The notes: a model not told the origin generated them from the letters alone. A stretch of DNA of 64,000 bases from Halobacillus litoralis (GCF_009856445.1 NZ_WMFA01000002.1:744001-808000); one strand, 5' to 3'. Shown: positions 9,062-20,600, counted from the first letter of the stretch. Numbers and translations are program-made.

Positions 9062-9619
9062 ATGTCTGATGCAGTAATTAATGAAACGAAGCAACAAATG
9101 GAACAAGCGACACAAGCGTTCTCTCGTCAGCTTGCAACGGTCCGTGCAGGACGTGCGAATCCTTCAATTCTTGATAACGTGTACGTGGATTACTACGGAG
9201 CTGCGACTCCATTGAACCAACTGGCACAAGTCTCTGCACCTGAACCGCGTTTACTTGTCATTACACCATATGATAAGAGTGCGATTGCAGAAATTGAAAA
9301 AGCGATCCAGAAAGCAGACCTTGGCTTGTCTCCTTCTAGTGACGGAAATGTTGTACGAATCAACATTCCTGCACTGACTGAAGAACGTCGTAAAGACCTT
9401 GCTAAAGTTGTAGGAAAGTATTCGGAGGAAGCGAAGGTGCAAATCCGTAACATTCGCCGTGACTCCAATGACCGTCTTAAAAAGCTTGAAAAAGATGGCG
9501 AGCTAACGGAAGATGACCTTCGTTCTTACCAGGATGACGTTCAGAAGGTCACAGACCAGCACGTTGAGAAAATCGATCAACTTGCAAAAACAAAAGAAGA
9601 GGAAATCATGGAAGTATGA
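9062..9619 (+). CDS. frr: Ribosome recycling factor
   Basis: With EF-G it splits post-termination ribosomes. 185 aa from ATG 9062, preceded by the RBS GAGGGGG; a longer in-frame opening from 8951 lies inside pyrH and is not used. Family motifs [15 protein letters not shown] and [14 protein letters not shown] are present. It is translationally close to pyrH and followed by a strong terminator. Confidence 0.98.
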   Translation: MSDAVINETKQQMEQATQAFSRQLATVRAGRANPSILDNVYVDYYGAATPLNQLAQVSAPEPRLLVITPYDKSAIAEIEKAIQKADLGLSPSSDGNVVRINIPALTEERRKDLAKVVGKYSEEAKVQIRNIRRDSNDRLKKLEKDGELTEDDLRSYQDDVQKVTDQHVEKIDQLAKTKEEEIMEV

Positions 9620-9650
9620 TTCTCCAATTCTATATGCCTTAAGGTGTATC

Positions 9651-9690
9651 AAGCCGCGCTGTAGATGTTTGGCAGCGCGGCTTTTATTTT
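9651..9690 (+). terminator. Terminator of the pyrH-frr unit
   Basis: AAGCCGCGCTG pairs with CAGCGCGGCTT, followed by a T-rich stretch. Confidence 0.9.
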
Positions 9691-9697
9691 AGTTTAG

Positions 9698-9825
9698 CCT
9701 CAAATATTTACTTGAGGAGGAAAAAATCCTTTAGAGACTTTTATCAATAGGCTTGAGCGCGTACGCAGACATGATGTTACACGATTCGTGTAGATACGTG
9801 TGTTCCTTGAGTCTCTTTAAGGATT
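9698..9825 (+). other. Nested inverted-repeat element between frr and uppS
   Basis: Hairpin CCTCAA/TTGAGG (9698-9717) is followed by a long-range stem: 9725-9739 pairs with 9810-9825 (two 7-bp halves around a small internal loop). Nested inside are GCGCGTA (9757-9763) with TACGTGT (9795-9801, two G-U pairs) and ACACG (9779-9783) with CGTGT (9787-9791). It lies between the frr terminator and the uppS -10 box. It could be a structured RNA or a small mobile repeat. No known riboswitch motif was recognised. Confidence 0.5.
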
Positions 9826-9849
9826 TCGGCATGATATTTGAATTTAGTA

Positions 9850-9855
9850 TATAAT
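9850..9855 (+). promoter_or_regulatory. Probable -10 box of uppS
   Basis: Perfect TATAAT 35 bases before the uppS ATG. The -35 side is poor, so strength or sigma specificity is uncertain. Confidence 0.45.
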
Positions 9856-9889
9856 AAATAGATGGAACAATTGGACTGGAGGATTGAAC

Positions 9890-10657
9890 ATGCCTATCAA
9901 GTTTCCATTCAAAAAAGATAAAAAGCAGCCCCGCACCGAGCCATTAGGCCTTGAAGAAAACCATATTCCTCAACATGTTGCGATCATTATGGACGGAAAT
10001 GGAAGATGGGCGAAGAATAGAGGAATGCCTCGGATTGCCGGACATAAAGAGGGCATGGGCGTCGTGAAGAGAATCGTTCGATATGCTTCAGATGTCGGTG
10101 TGAAGGTACTTACCCTTTATGCTTTTTCTACGGAAAATTGGAAACGCCCGAAAAATGAGGTAGACTTTCTTATGAAGCTTCCTGTCGATTTTCTAAGTAC
10201 ATATTTGCCTGAACTGATCGAGCGAAATGTCCAAGTCCGGACCATCGGTGATTTCGACGTCCTGCCTGACCATACTCAAAAGGCCGTCAAAGAAGCGATG
10301 GAAAAAACGAAGAACAATAATGGGCTGATTCTCAATTTTGCGCTGAATTATGGAAGTCGTTATGAGATGGTGCATGCAGTCAAGCAAATTGCTTCTAAAG
10401 TACAAAAAGGAGAAATGGACATTTCAGACATTGACGAATCCATGTTCTCTCAAGAATTGTACACGTCAGAGTTGATTGAACCTGATCTGCTTATCCGGAC
10501 GAGTGGAGAACAAAGGTTGTCAAACTTCTTATTATGGCAGTTGGCCTATGCTGAATTTTGGTTTACAGAGGTTTATTGGCCGGACTTTGATGAAAGTCAT
10601 TTTGAAAAAGCTCTTTATGACTTCCAAAATCGTAAACGTCGTTTCGGCGGAGTATAA
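9890..10657 (+). CDS. uppS: Undecaprenyl diphosphate synthase (isoprenyl transferase)
   Basis: Condenses isopentenyl diphosphate onto farnesyl diphosphate to make the C55 lipid carrier for cell wall synthesis. 255 aa. Signature IIMDGNGRWAKNRG with the catalytic Asp, GHKEGM, and the C-terminal motif FLLWQLAYAEFWF. ATG 9890 was chosen because GGAGG lies 7 bases upstream; TTG 9884 would be too close. It is followed by cdsA, the conserved order. Confidence 0.97.
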   Translation: MPIKFPFKKDKKQPRTEPLGLEENHIPQHVAIIMDGNGRWAKNRGMPRIAGHKEGMGVVKRIVRYASDVGVKVLTLYAFSTENWKRPKNEVDFLMKLPVDFLSTYLPELIERNVQVRTIGDFDVLPDHTQKAVKEAMEKTKNNNGLILNFALNYGSRYEMVHAVKQIASKVQKGEMDISDIDESMFSQELYTSELIEPDLLIRTSGEQRLSNFLLWQLAYAEFWFTEVYWPDFDESHFEKALYDFQNRKRRFGGV

Positions 10658-10673
10658 GGTGTGAAAAAGACTT

Positions 10674-11471
10674 ATGAAACAAAGAACAATTACAGCTATC
10701 GTTGCAGCACTTATTTTCCTTCCCATTGTTATGTTGGGAGGATGGCCTTTTAAGGCGTTTGTGTATATCATTGCAAGCATCGCATTGCTTGAATTGGTAC
10801 GTATGAAAAAAATAGCCCGCTATTCGGTAGCCTCTGGACTTGGGTTGCTTCTGATGTGGGCCTTGATGTTCCCGTATGAGGTATTCGATGAAACCATCAC
10901 CTCAGAGGACCTCATTACCAAATCCGAAATTACACTACTGGCGGTACTTGTACTGTTAAGTTACACAGTGCTTGTCAAAAACCGTTTCACTTTTGATGAT
11001 GCTGGTTTTCTTTTATTATCAGCCATCTATATTGGAATGGGATTCAATTATCTAATGGAGACACGGCAAGAGGGACTGGAATATATCTTCTTTGCATTGT
11101 TTGTCGTATGGGCAACAGACACAGGTGCTTACCTGTTCGGTCGTGCGTTAGGTAAACATAAGCTTTGGCCTCAAATCAGTCCGAAGAAGACCATCGAGGG
11201 CTCCGTTGGTGGGATCATCCTTGCCTGTGTAGTCGCACTGATTTTCCAATTGGTTTATCCTCTTGAACATTCGATGATTATCGTGTTACTAGTCACTGTA
11301 CTTGTTTCGATTGCCGGACAAATAGGGGACCTTGTGGAATCGGCATTCAAACGGCACTATGCAGTGAAAGATTCAGGGAAAATCCTGCCCGGACACGGGG
11401 GTGTATTGGATCGGTTTGACAGTCTGATTTTCATTTTACCGATCCTGCATTTGATTAACTTTATTTCATAG
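10674..11471 (+). CDS. cdsA: Phosphatidate cytidylyltransferase
   Basis: Integral membrane enzyme making CDP-diacylglycerol from phosphatidic acid and CTP. 265 aa with about eight hydrophobic segments. The C-terminal signature [19 protein letters not shown] is diagnostic. It lies 16 bases after uppS and 20 before dxr in one operon. CDP-diacylglycerol is the substrate of PgsA encoded at 51.3 kb. Confidence 0.96.
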   Translation: MKQRTITAIVAALIFLPIVMLGGWPFKAFVYIIASIALLELVRMKKIARYSVASGLGLLLMWALMFPYEVFDETITSEDLITKSEITLLAVLVLLSYTVLVKNRFTFDDAGFLLLSAIYIGMGFNYLMETRQEGLEYIFFALFVVWATDTGAYLFGRALGKHKLWPQISPKKTIEGSVGGIILACVVALIFQLVYPLEHSMIIVLLVTVLVSIAGQIGDLVESAFKRHYAVKDSGKILPGHGGVLDRFDSLIFILPILHLINFIS

Positions 11472-11491
11472 GAGAGAGGGGCCATGGAACA

Positions 11492-12637
11492 ATGAAGCAA
11501 GTATCGTTACTTGGGGCAACGGGTTCAATTGGAATTCAAACCCTTGATGTACTTCGGTTGCACCCAGATCAATTTTCTTTATATGCCATGGGGTTTGGGA
11601 GAAACGTCGAAAAAGCTCTTCCTTTGATTCGAGAGTTCAAACCTGCCATGATTGTCGTTCAAGATGAAGAAACGAAGAGAAAACTGGAAAAAGAAGTGAC
11701 TCACTCACAAATTCTTTGTGGTGGAGAAGGTTTAATTGAGGCAAGTGTAGCCGAACCTGTAGATGTAGTCGTAAACGCAGTCATGGGGAGTATCGGATTA
11801 CCAGCGACTTTAAAAGCGATTCAATCCAAAAAACAAATCGCGATTGCGAACAAGGAAACCCTCGTGACAGCAGGGCATCTCGTCATGGAAGAAGCTAAAA
11901 AACATGAGGTCAACCTTCTCCCTGTAGACAGTGAACATTCGGCAATTTTTCAGGCATTGAACGGTGAGCAGAGGAAAGACATCAATAAACTTATCATTAC
12001 CGCATCTGGTGGAAGCTTCAGAGATCAAACAAGGGAAGAACTTGTCGGAGTGACAGTGGATGATGCATTGAATCATCCAAACTGGAAGATGGGGGCGAAA
12101 ATCACCATTGATTCTGCATCTATGATGAACAAAGGATTAGAAGTTATTGAGGCGCACTGGCTTTTTGATGTACCTTATGACCAGATTCATGTTATTCTTC
12201 ATAGAGAAAGTGTCATCCATTCCATGGTTGAATATGTGGACAGGAATGTCATTGCACAATTAGGAACACCGGATATGAAAGTTCCTATCCAATACGCATT
12301 GACCTACCCTGAAAGGAAAGAACTTCCGATCACCAAAAACTTGAATTTGGAAGAGATCGCAACGTTGAATTTTCAAAAGATGGACATGGATCGTTTTCCT
12401 TGCTTGAGAATGGCATTTGAAGCAGGAAGAGCAGGCGGATCCATGCCGACAGTCTTGAATGCGGCTAACGAAGAAGCTGTGCAGCAGTTCCTCGAAGGCA
12501 GAATTTCCTTTCTTGACATTGAAAAATACATCGGTCAAGCATTAGAAAACCATGACAGGATTCATAACCCTGACTTGTCTACCATAATTTCTATAGATAA
12601 GGAAACGAGGGAAAGAGTTCGTTTCCAAATAAATTAA
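11492..12637 (+). CDS. dxr: 1-deoxy-D-xylulose 5-phosphate reductoisomerase
   Basis: Second step of the MEP isoprenoid pathway (DXP to MEP with NADPH), feeding UppS. 381 aa. N-terminal nucleotide-binding [13 protein letters not shown], metal and substrate residues around PVDSEHSA and ASGGSFRD, and [15 protein letters not shown]. The ATG at 11484 is followed at once by a stop, so 11492 is the start. An inverted repeat separates it from rasP. Confidence 0.97.
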   Translation: MKQVSLLGATGSIGIQTLDVLRLHPDQFSLYAMGFGRNVEKALPLIREFKPAMIVVQDEETKRKLEKEVTHSQILCGGEGLIEASVAEPVDVVVNAVMGSIGLPATLKAIQSKKQIAIANKETLVTAGHLVMEEAKKHEVNLLPVDSEHSAIFQALNGEQRKDINKLIITASGGSFRDQTREELVGVTVDDALNHPNWKMGAKITIDSASMMNKGLEVIEAHWLFDVPYDQIHVILHRESVIHSMVEYVDRNVIAQLGTPDMKVPIQYALTYPERKELPITKNLNLEEIATLNFQKMDMDRFPCLRMAFEAGRAGGSMPTVLNAANEEAVQQFLEGRISFLDIEKYIGQALENHDRIHNPDLSTIISIDKETRERVRFQIN

Positions 12638-12743
12638 GAGCTCTGGTTGTTGGAGAAGTTCATGCGGCCGTCTAAACGTTGATGGTTCACTTCCGCTATT
12701 CACATCCATAGAACAATGAGAGCTAAAAAGGAAGGTGCTTCAT

Positions 12744-14000
12744 TTGACTACAGTGGTTGCATTTATTCTTATGTTCGGACTTTTGGTGTTCGTGCATGAG
12801 TGGGGGCATCTCATATTTGCCAAACGGTCGGGAATGCTCGCAAGGGAATTTGCGATAGGATTTGGACCTAAGATTTTTGCATTCACTCGAAATGAAACTC
12901 TTTATACAATCCGTCTTCTTCCCATTGGCGGTTATGTTCGAGTTGCAGGTGAAGATCCAGAAATCGTAGAATTGAAAGCAGGCCATCATATTGGTCTTGA
13001 ATTCAATGAAGCGGGGAAAGTAAATAAAATCATCGTAAACAATAAAGACAAGCATCCTCACGCACGTGTGATTGAAGTCGAACGAGCGGATCTAGATCAT
13101 CGCCTTGTCATTGAAGGTTATGAAATCGATGAAGATGAAAAACTCTTCTTTGAAGTAGACCAAAAAGCAATGTTCGTCATGGATGAAAAGGAAACGCAAA
13201 TTGCTCCTTACAACCGACAATTCGCATCCAAATCTGTCCCGCAGCGTGCGATGCAGCTTTTCGCAGGGCCCATGATGAACTTCGTATTGGCTATTGTATT
13301 GTTCATGATCCTTGGTTTCATTCAAGGTGTCCCTTCAAACGAAGCCAAGCTAGGAGAAATCCAGGACAACTCGCCTGCATCACAGGCTGGTTTGCATGCT
13401 GGTGATGAAATCGTTGCAGTGGACGGTGAATCCGTAAGTACATGGGAAGAGTTCACCACCATCATCCGTGCTCATCCAGAGGAAGAAGTGACATTGACGG
13501 TCAATCGAGAAGGAGCAACGAATCAGTTGAGCGTCACTCCGGCCGCTGTTGAAAGTAGAGAAGCGACCATCGGCCAAGTAGGTGTCGCCCGGGCTTTTGA
13601 AGAATCATTTGCGAAAAAATTAACGTTTGGATTTACACAGACCTATGAGTGGTCAGCATTGATATTAACGAATCTTGGTAAATTAGTGACCGGACAGTTT
13701 TCATTAGATATGTTGTCAGGACCTGTCGGCATATATGATGCCACTGACCAGGTCGTCCGCACAGGATTTACGAATTTCGTCATGTGGACATCTATCTTAA
13801 GTATTAACCTCGGGATTGTGAACCTTCTTCCACTCCCTGCTTTGGATGGAGGACGTCTGTTGTTCGTAGGTCTTGAAGGGCTTAGAGGAAAGCCGATTGA
13901 TCCTCAAAAAGAAGGGATCGTACATTTCATAGGGTTTGCATTACTCATGTTATTGATGCTCGTAGTCACATGGAACGATATCCAACGTTTATTCTTGTGA
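12744..14000 (+). CDS. rasP: RasP/RseP site-2 intramembrane zinc metalloprotease
   Basis: Cleaves transmembrane substrates such as anti-sigma factors and signal-peptide remnants. 418 aa from TTG 12744, which has AAGGAAGG at the right distance and gives an N-terminus like B. subtilis RasP; GTG 12735 is an in-frame alternative. The zinc motif HEWGH is at residues 18-22 in the first membrane helix. A PDZ domain is at about 195-270, and the second metal motif NLLPLPALDGG lies near the C-terminus. Confidence 0.95.
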   Translation: MTTVVAFILMFGLLVFVHEWGHLIFAKRSGMLAREFAIGFGPKIFAFTRNETLYTIRLLPIGGYVRVAGEDPEIVELKAGHHIGLEFNEAGKVNKIIVNNKDKHPHARVIEVERADLDHRLVIEGYEIDEDEKLFFEVDQKAMFVMDEKETQIAPYNRQFASKSVPQRAMQLFAGPMMNFVLAIVLFMILGFIQGVPSNEAKLGEIQDNSPASQAGLHAGDEIVAVDGESVSTWEEFTTIIRAHPEEEVTLTVNREGATNQLSVTPAAVESREATIGQVGVARAFEESFAKKLTFGFTQTYEWSALILTNLGKLVTGQFSLDMLSGPVGIYDATDQVVRTGFTNFVMWTSILSINLGIVNLLPLPALDGGRLLFVGLEGLRGKPIDPQKEGIVHFIGFALLMLLMLVVTWNDIQRLFL

Positions 14001-14009
14001 TTGATTTAT

Positions 14010-14062
14010 AGCTGGAAGTCCTGAGGTGATCGGAGATTCCCAGGCTTCCGGCTTCTTTTTAT
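14010..14062 (+). terminator. Terminator after rasP
   Basis: Arms around GGAAG/CTTCC and CCTG/CAGG pair, followed by TTCTTTTTATT. Confidence 0.65.
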
Positions 14063-14086
14063 TAACTTCAAAAAGATAGGGAATCT

Positions 14087-14116
14087 TTGAGACTAGTGAA
14101 TTCCCCCTTTTATACA
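14087..14116 (+). promoter_or_regulatory. Promoter of proS
   Basis: -35 TTGAGA (14087-14092), 18-nt spacer, -10 TATACA (14111-14116), 30 bases before the ATG. The short leader leaves no room for a T-box. Confidence 0.6.
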
Positions 14117-14145
14117 TTTTGATTAAATAGAACTGAGGTGCATTT

Positions 14146-15849
14146 ATGAGACAAAGTCATATGTTAATACCTACCCTTAAAGAAAACCCTGCGGATGCTG
14201 AAATCAAGAGCCACCAGCTCCTCGTTCGCGCTGGTTACATACGCCAGATCGCATCAGGCATCTACAGCTTCCTTCCGATCGGCCGCCGTGTATTAAGCAA
14301 GGTTGAAAATATCGTTAGGGAAGAGATGGAAAAAATCGGTGCCCATGAAATGGCCATGCCCGCTCTTGAGCCTTCCGAACTCTGGAAGGAAACGGGACGT
14401 TGGACGACCTTCGGTTCGGAACTGATGCGTTTGAACGACCGCCACAATCGGGAGTTCGCCCTTGGTGCGACACACGAAGAAGTCATCACAAGTCTTGTAA
14501 GACATGAAGTGAAAAGTTATAAGCAGCTTCCTTTGACGGTTTTCCAAATTCAAAATAAATTCCGTGATGAAGCACGTCCTCGCTTCGGTCTTTTACGTGG
14601 AAGAGAATTTTTAATGAAGGACGCCTATTCTTTCAATGAATCCTATGAAAGCCTTGACGAAACCTATGACAAAATGTTCGAAGCCTATTCGAATGTATTC
14701 AGACGCTGCGGTTTGAACTTCCGTGCTGTCATCGCGGACTCCGGAGCCATGGGCGGGAAAGATACCCATGAGTTTATGGTTTTATCTGAAGTAGGTGAGG
14801 ATGTCATTGCCTATTCCGATACTTCCCGTTATGCAGCAAACATTGAAATGGCCCCGGTTGTTGCAACGTATGAAAAGTCCTCAGCGGCTCCTGAAACGTT
14901 GGAAAAAGTCGAAACACCGGGTCAAAAGACAATGAAGGATGTAGCCGAATTCCTGGTACATGATGTACAGGAAGGCATCAAGTCGATTCTTTTCCAAGTG
15001 GATGAGAAATTTGTGCTTGCCCTTACTCGTGGGGATCATGAAGTGAATGATGTCAAGTTGAAGAATCTATATGATGCCGATATCGTTGAACTGGCTTCAG
15101 AAGAAGATACTAAACGCCTCCTCGGATCAGGGTTTGGTTCCCTTGGACCAATTGGAGTACCTGAAGAAGTGGAAGTTGTTGCCGATCATGCTGTAGAAGC
15201 CTTGGTTAACGTATCATGTGGAGCTAATGAAGAAGGCTATCACTTTAAGAATGCGACACCTGAAAGAGACTTTGAAGTCAAGTCATATGCCGACTTACGA
15301 TTTATTGAAGAAGGAGATCCATCACCGGATGGAGAGGGAGTCATCAAGTTTGCCCGAGGGATTGAAGTGGGACATGTCTTCAAATTGGGTGAATTTTATT
15401 CCGAGCGGATGAATGCGACTTTCCTTAATGATCAAGGAAAAGCGAAAACCATGATCATGGGCTCCTACGGTATCGGCGTATCCCGTACGCTTGCAGCAAT
15501 CGTGGAACAATACCACGATGATAGAGGGATCACATGGCCGAAGAATATTGCCCCATATCAAGTCCATCTGCTTTCATTAAATCCTAAAAAAGAAGAACAG
15601 AAAGAATTGGCAGATCAATTATATGACACACTGCTTGATGCAGGGATCGAAGTCTTATATGATGATCGTAAAGAACGTGCCGGTGTGAAATTTGCCGACA
15701 GCGATCTTTTCGGTGTACCCGTAAGGATTACGGTAGGAAAACGTGCCGGTGAAGGCGTTGTCGAAGTGAAGGAACGTGCAACGGGCGATCAGAATGAATT
15801 AGAAACTAGTGAAGTCTTAGAATATATAAAGAACTGGTACAAAGCCTAA
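14146..15849 (+). CDS. proS: Prolyl-tRNA synthetase (bacterial type)
   Basis: Class II aminoacyl-tRNA synthetase charging tRNA-Pro. 567 aa, the length of the bacterial type with an inserted editing domain between motifs 2 and 3 (about residues 225-405). Motif regions [24 protein letters not shown] and the C-terminal anticodon-binding domain are present. The gene stands alone between terminators, as in B. subtilis next to polC. Confidence 0.97.
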   Translation: MRQSHMLIPTLKENPADAEIKSHQLLVRAGYIRQIASGIYSFLPIGRRVLSKVENIVREEMEKIGAHEMAMPALEPSELWKETGRWTTFGSELMRLNDRHNREFALGATHEEVITSLVRHEVKSYKQLPLTVFQIQNKFRDEARPRFGLLRGREFLMKDAYSFNESYESLDETYDKMFEAYSNVFRRCGLNFRAVIADSGAMGGKDTHEFMVLSEVGEDVIAYSDTSRYAANIEMAPVVATYEKSSAAPETLEKVETPGQKTMKDVAEFLVHDVQEGIKSILFQVDEKFVLALTRGDHEVNDVKLKNLYDADIVELASEEDTKRLLGSGFGSLGPIGVPEEVEVVADHAVEALVNVSCGANEEGYHFKNATPERDFEVKSYADLRFIEEGDPSPDGEGVIKFARGIEVGHVFKLGEFYSERMNATFLNDQGKAKTMIMGSYGIGVSRTLAAIVEQYHDDRGITWPKNIAPYQVHLLSLNPKKEEQKELADQLYDTLLDAGIEVLYDDRKERAGVKFADSDLFGVPVRITVGKRAGEGVVEVKERATGDQNELETSEVLEYIKNWYKA

Positions 15850-15867
15850 TATTTTTTGGAAAACTAT

Positions 15868-15898
15868 ACCCTTGCTAAAGGAAAGAGCAAGGGTTTTT
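15868..15898 (+). terminator. Terminator after proS
   Basis: ACCCTTGCT pairs with AGCAAGGGT, followed by TTTTT. Confidence 0.88.
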
Positions 15899-15938
15899 CC
15901 ATGTCGGGTGTTGGGTTAGGAAAGAGGAGGAATTCCGT

Positions 15939-18900
15939 TTGAGTGTCAGCAACAAGGAAAAAATGCACTATTTGCTGGAACAGATTCAGTTCCCGCATGA
16001 TCTAATAGAACCTCACTTTAAAGACAGCAGCATGCAGAAACTGGTGGTTTACCGCGAACAAAAATTATGGCATTTTCATTTTCTTATGCCAAAGCCCCTG
16101 CCGCCATCTGTCTATGACTTATTTACAAGTAAACTTGTAGCGACTTTCCGCTCCATTGCAGACGTAACGTGGACAATTGAGACATCAGAAAAAGAACTCG
16201 CCATGAATGATGTCCTAGAATACTGGCAGAGCTTCATTAAAACTTTAACGAACTTAACGCCAAGCTACAAAGATTTATTGATGGAGCAGCAACCTGAAGT
16301 GAACGGGAATAAGGTTATGTTAACTTGCAGGAACTTAGCTGAAAGTCATGCCATACAGAAAAAGTTGGAAGAACCTTTAAAAAGTTTCTGTCTCAAATGC
16401 GGCCTTCCTTCGTTCATGCTTTCAACACGTGTGAAAGAAGAAACGGAACAGATTAAACGTTTCCAGGAAGAACGTCAAAAAGAAGATAAAATTCTTGTCC
16501 AGCAAGCGGTGAAAGAACAAGAAGAAAGAGTCAAAGATAAAGACGACTCCAAGCCAAAAGGGCCGCTTGAAATTGGTTACAAAATTCAAGATGACATCAT
16601 CCCGATGGAGGAAATTCAGGAAGAAGAGAAGAAGATTGCTGTCCAGGGTTATATCTTTGATGTTGAAATCAAAGAACTTCGCTCCGGACGTCATTTATTA
16701 CTATTGAAAGTCACCGACTATACGGATTCCTTTTCAATCAAAATGTTCTCACGCGGAGACGATCATGCGGAACTCTTTAAGCATGTGAAAGAAGGCATGT
16801 GGGTTAAAGCCCGCGGGGGGATCCAGACAGATAACTTCACGAACGAATTGACGATGATGGCCAACGATATCAATGAAGTGAAACCAAAATTACGAGAAGA
16901 TAAAGCACCTGAAGGGGAGAAGAGGATTGAATTGCACGCCCATACCACGATGAGTGCGATGGATGCACCTGTTTCCCCGTCCCGTCTCATCAAGCAAGCG
17001 GCAGACTGGGGCCACGAAGCGATTGCGATTACAGACCATGCAGTCGTCCAGGCTTATCCGGATGCTCACGCCGCAGGCCAGAAAAATGGTGTGAAGATCA
17101 TTTACGGGGTCGAAGCGAACTTAGTAGATGACGGAGTCCCGATTGCGTATGAGGAACAGGACCGGGACCTTGAGGATGCCGTGTACGTCGTTTTTGACGT
17201 CGAGACTACGGGACTCTCCGCGGTTTACGATAAGATCATCGAACTAGCTGCGGTCAAAGTGCAGGGTGGAGAAATCATCGATCGATTTGAATCTTTCGCC
17301 AACCCGCACCAAGCTTTGTCTCAGACAACCATTGACCTTACGGGAATCACGGATGACATGGTCAAGGATGCGCCGGAAATTGAACAGGTACTCAAGGACT
17401 TCCATGAATGGACGGGAGAAGACATCCTTGTCGCTCACAACGCCAGTTTCGATATGGGCTTTTTGAATGCCGGTTATCAGAAAATCGGACTAGAGAAGTC
17501 CACGAATCCGGTCATCGATACGTTAGAGCTCGCCCGTTTTCTCGTTCCGGAATTAAAAAATCACCGTTTAAATACGCTGTGTAAGAAATTCGATATTGAG
17601 TTGACCCAGCACCACCGGGCAATTTATGATGCTGAAGCCACCGGTTATTTACTATGGAAACTCGTAAAACGAGCCATGGATAAAGAGATTACGAACCATA
17701 AAAACCTGAACGATTATATGGGTGAGGGGAAAGCGTATCAACGTTCACGACCTTCCCATTGTACCCTGCTTGCGACAAACAGCACGGGATTAAAAAACAT
17801 CTATCGTCTCGTATCAGAAGCACATGTCAATTACTTCTACCGTGTTCCACGCGTTCCACGCTCCCTTCTCGCGAAGAACCGTGAGGGAATCCTTGTCGGT
17901 TCCGGCTGTGACAAAGGGGAAGTGTTTGAAACGATGATGCAGAAATCAGAAGAAGAGGCAGAGAAAGTCGCCGAATTTTATGATTACATCGAAATTCAGC
18001 CCCCAGGGAACTATTATCACTTAGTGGAAAAAGATCTAGTCCAGACGGAAGCACAAATTCTCGATATTTTGAAAAGGCTTGTCGCTATGGCTGAACGAAT
18101 GGGGAAAACAGTAGTGGCTACAGGAAACACTCACTACGTAGAGCCTCATGAAAAGCAGTATCGTCAAATTCTTATTTCATCCCAAAATGGAAACCCGCTG
18201 AACAGGCAGACACTACCAGAGGTCCACTTTAAAACAACGAATGAAATGATTGATGAACTTGGTTTCTTAGGAAAAGACAAAGCCACAGAGGTAGTCGTAA
18301 CGAACACTCATAAAATTTCAGAACAGATTGGTGAAGTTTCTCCGGTGAAGGATGATCTATATACGCCTAATATCGAAGGGGCGGACCAGGAGATTCGTGA
18401 AATGTCCTACAACAAAGCACGCAGCATTTACGGAGAGCCTATTCCTGACTTGATCGTCAAACGTTTGGAAAAAGAACTTGACAGTATCATCGGAAACGGG
18501 TTCGCGGTTATTTATCTTATTTCACAGAAACTTGTAACCAAGTCCCTGGAAGATGGTTATCTCGTTGGTTCACGTGGTTCTGTCGGATCGTCCTTCGTTG
18601 CTACAATGACTGACATTACAGAAGTGAACCCTCTGCCACCGCATTACGTGTGTCCGTCTTGTCAATATAATGAATTCTTTACAGACGGATCGGTCGGAAG
18701 CGGCTTTGACCTTGAGGAAAAAGACTGTCCGGAGTGTGGTACTTCTCTAACGAAAGACGGTCAGGACATTCCATTTGAAACCTTCCTCGGTTTTAAAGGG
18801 GATAAGGTTCCGGATATCGACTTGAACTTTTCTGGGGAATATCAGCCACATGCGCACAACTATACGAAAGAATTGTTCGGAGAAGATAGTGTATTCCGTG

Positions 18901-20231
18901 CCGGAACGATTGGTACGATTGCTGAAAAGACTGCGTACGGGTATGTTAAAGGGTACGCAGGAGATCATCAGCTGCTTTATAAAAATGCTGAAATTGACCG
19001 TCTCGTTCACGGATGTACTGGTGTGAAAAGGACAAGCGGACAGCACCCTGGAGGGATTATCGTAGTCCCTGATGATATGGAGATCTATGATTTCTCACCG
19101 ATCCAGTTTCCGGCGGATGATACGAAATCAGAGTGGAAGACGACGCACTTCGATTTCCACTCCATCCACGACAACCTTTTAAAACTGGATATCCTTGGTC
19201 ACGATGACCCGACCGTCATCCGTATGCTTCAGGATCTTAGCGGAATTGACCAGAAGGAAATCCCTGTCGATGACCCTGAAGTAATGAAGATTTTCAGTGG
19301 TCCTGAAGCACTGGGAGTGACGGCGGATCAGATTATGTGTAAAACAGGGACCCTCGGAGTGCCGGAGTTTGGTACAAGGTTTGTAAGGCAGATGCTAGAA
19401 GATACAAAGCCGAAAACATTCGCAGAACTTGTCATCATTTCCGGACTGTCGCACGGCACGGACGTATGGCTTGGAAATGCCGAACAGTTGATCAATGATG
19501 GCATATGTACACTACCTGAGGTTATCGGGTGTCGTGACGATATTATGGTGTACCTCATGCACAAAGGTCTCGACCCTTCCCTTGCCTTTAAGATCATGGA
19601 ATTTGTTCGTAAAGGACGAGGACTTCAAGATGAGTGGATTGAAGAAATGAAAAAACATGGCGTGCCGGACTGGTACATTGATTCTTGTAAGAAAATCAAA
19701 TACATGTTCCCGAAAGCCCACGCCGCCGCCTATGTACTGATGGCTGTAAGGATTGCCTACTTCAAAGTCCACTACCCGATCTATTTCTATGCGGCTTATT
19801 TCACCGTCAGGGCCAGCGATTTTGAATTGGAAACCATGATGAAAGGCTCCGAAGCCATCCGTAAGCGTATGAAAGAGATTCAGGAGAAAGGCTTCGATGC
19901 TACTCCGAAAGAAAAAAGTTTGATGACTGTTCTTGAACTTTCTCTTGAAATGTGTGAAAGAGGATATGGATTTAAAAACGTGGATCTGTATCAATCCAGT
20001 GCGACGGACTTCCTGGTCGAAGGTAATGAATTGATTCCACCATTTAATGCCGTCGATGGATTAGGCACGAACGCTGCCATCAATATCGTCAATGCACGAA
20101 AAGAAGGCGAATTCTTATCCAAGCAGGACTTGAGAGAGCGGAGTCGTATTTCCAAAACAGTTCTCGAGTATCTGGATAACTTCGGATGTTTAGAGGGAAT
20201 GCCTGATGAAAACCAACTGTCCCTTTTCTAA
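15939..20231 (+). CDS. polC: DNA polymerase III alpha subunit, Gram-positive PolC type
   Basis: Replicative DNA polymerase of low-GC Gram-positives. 1430 aa. Order: N-terminal domain, OB fold at about 235-320, split PHP domain starting [10 protein letters not shown] at about 331, a 3'-5' exonuclease inserted from about 416 ([10 protein letters not shown]), zinc finger CPSCQ/CPECG at about 905-935, and a polymerase core with the catalytic Asp motif [12 protein letters not shown] at about 957. The start is TTG with GAGGAGGAA upstream. It is followed by a long non-coding region. Confidence 0.98.
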   Translation: MSVSNKEKMHYLLEQIQFPHDLIEPHFKDSSMQKLVVYREQKLWHFHFLMPKPLPPSVYDLFTSKLVATFRSIADVTWTIETSEKELAMNDVLEYWQSFIKTLTNLTPSYKDLLMEQQPEVNGNKVMLTCRNLAESHAIQKKLEEPLKSFCLKCGLPSFMLSTRVKEETEQIKRFQEERQKEDKILVQQAVKEQEERVKDKDDSKPKGPLEIGYKIQDDIIPMEEIQEEEKKIAVQGYIFDVEIKELRSGRHLLLLKVTDYTDSFSIKMFSRGDDHAELFKHVKEGMWVKARGGIQTDNFTNELTMMANDINEVKPKLREDKAPEGEKRIELHAHTTMSAMDAPVSPSRLIKQAADWGHEAIAITDHAVVQAYPDAHAAGQKNGVKIIYGVEANLVDDGVPIAYEEQDRDLEDAVYVVFDVETTGLSAVYDKIIELAAVKVQGGEIIDRFESFANPHQALSQTTIDLTGITDDMVKDAPEIEQVLKDFHEWTGEDILVAHNASFDMGFLNAGYQKIGLEKSTNPVIDTLELARFLVPELKNHRLNTLCKKFDIELTQHHRAIYDAEATGYLLWKLVKRAMDKEITNHKNLNDYMGEGKAYQRSRPSHCTLLATNSTGLKNIYRLVSEAHVNYFYRVPRVPRSLLAKNREGILVGSGCDKGEVFETMMQKSEEEAEKVAEFYDYIEIQPPGNYYHLVEKDLVQTEAQILDILKRLVAMAERMGKTVVATGNTHYVEPHEKQYRQILISSQNGNPLNRQTLPEVHFKTTNEMIDELGFLGKDKATEVVVTNTHKISEQIGEVSPVKDDLYTPNIEGADQEIREMSYNKARSIYGEPIPDLIVKRLEKELDSIIGNGFAVIYLISQKLVTKSLEDGYLVGSRGSVGSSFVATMTDITEVNPLPPHYVCPSCQYNEFFTDGSVGSGFDLEEKDCPECGTSLTKDGQDIPFETFLGFKGDKVPDIDLNFSGEYQPHAHNYTKELFGEDSVFRAGTIGTIAEKTAYGYVKGYAGDHQLLYKNAEIDRLVHGCTGVKRTSGQHPGGIIVVPDDMEIYDFSPIQFPADDTKSEWKTTHFDFHSIHDNLLKLDILGHDDPTVIRMLQDLSGIDQKEIPVDDPEVMKIFSGPEALGVTADQIMCKTGTLGVPEFGTRFVRQMLEDTKPKTFAELVIISGLSHGTDVWLGNAEQLINDGICTLPEVIGCRDDIMVYLMHKGLDPSLAFKIMEFVRKGRGLQDEWIEEMKKHGVPDWYIDSCKKIKYMFPKAHAAAYVLMAVRIAYFKVHYPIYFYAAYFTVRASDFELETMMKGSEAIRKRMKEIQEKGFDATPKEKSLMTVLELSLEMCERGYGFKNVDLYQSSATDFLVEGNELIPPFNAVDGLGTNAAINIVNARKEGEFLSKQDLRERSRISKTVLEYLDNFGCLEGMPDENQLSLF

Positions 20232-20250
20232 CTTCTCAACTCTGTGACAA

Positions 20251-20274
20251 ATAACAATACCGTTCCATTGTTAT
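20251..20274 (+). other. Hairpin downstream of polC
   Basis: ATAACAAT pairs perfectly with ATTGTTAT, loop of 8; no T-run follows. The right arm and following bases contain CATTGTTATAGGA, a 13-base string also present at 39503-39515. Confidence 0.45.
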
Positions 20275-20291
20275 AGGAAATAGCATAGTTT

Positions 20292-20410
20292 GAGGCTCAG
20301 CTTCGAGATTTTTCAAGGTTCATTTTTAAATAACAGCCAGAGGTGGTTGGGGAGCCACTCATCCCCCGCACTCCTCGCCTCTGGTCACATACTTCTCGAA
20401 ATCCAGTCTT
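20292..20410. repeat. Dispersed TIR-bounded intergenic repeat, copy A
   Basis: The left end GAGGCTCAGCTTCGAG is the approximate reverse complement of the right end CTCGAAATCCAGTCTT, and of the ends of copies C and D (consensus CTCGAAACTGAGTCTTC). An inner stem CCAGAGG/CCTCTGG encloses a further GGGG/CCCC pairing. It is non-coding and located just after polC. It looks like a MITE-type element or a structured RNA unit. Confidence 0.6.
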
Positions 20411-20479
20411 ACAAAAGCAGGAGTTTTATGAAATAACGTCATTTGAGGGTATAGGAAAAGCTGTTGGTTTCTTCCTTTG

Positions 20480-20508
20480 TTGCATAGAATACGCATCTAT
20501 GATATATT
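20480..20508 (+). promoter_or_regulatory. Promoter of the rimP-nusA-infB operon
   Basis: -35 TTGCAT (20480-20485), 17-nt spacer, extended -10 TGaTATATT with hexamer 20503-20508. This would give an unusually long leader of about 250 nt before rimP. Confidence 0.6.
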
Positions 20509-20535
20509 TTTTATGGTGAGAAGAGTGATACGAAC

Positions 20536-20567
20536 GACGAAAGAGTGGGGCAACCCACTCTTTCGTC
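20536..20567 (+). ncRNA. Perfect 14-bp hairpin with GCAA tetraloop in the rimP leader
   Basis: GACGAAAGAGTGGG pairs perfectly with CCCACTCTTTCGTC; the loop GCAA is a GNRA tetraloop. Followed by only a few T's, so it may be a structural or stability element rather than a terminator. Confidence 0.6.
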
Positions 20568-20600
20568 ATATTCCAGCCTCTTGCTTGTGGAGAAACTTCG

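Noticed and set aside
14063-14145. T-box riboswitch ahead of proS
   Set aside because: The leader after the likely promoter is about 25 nt; no T-box motif or specifier loop.
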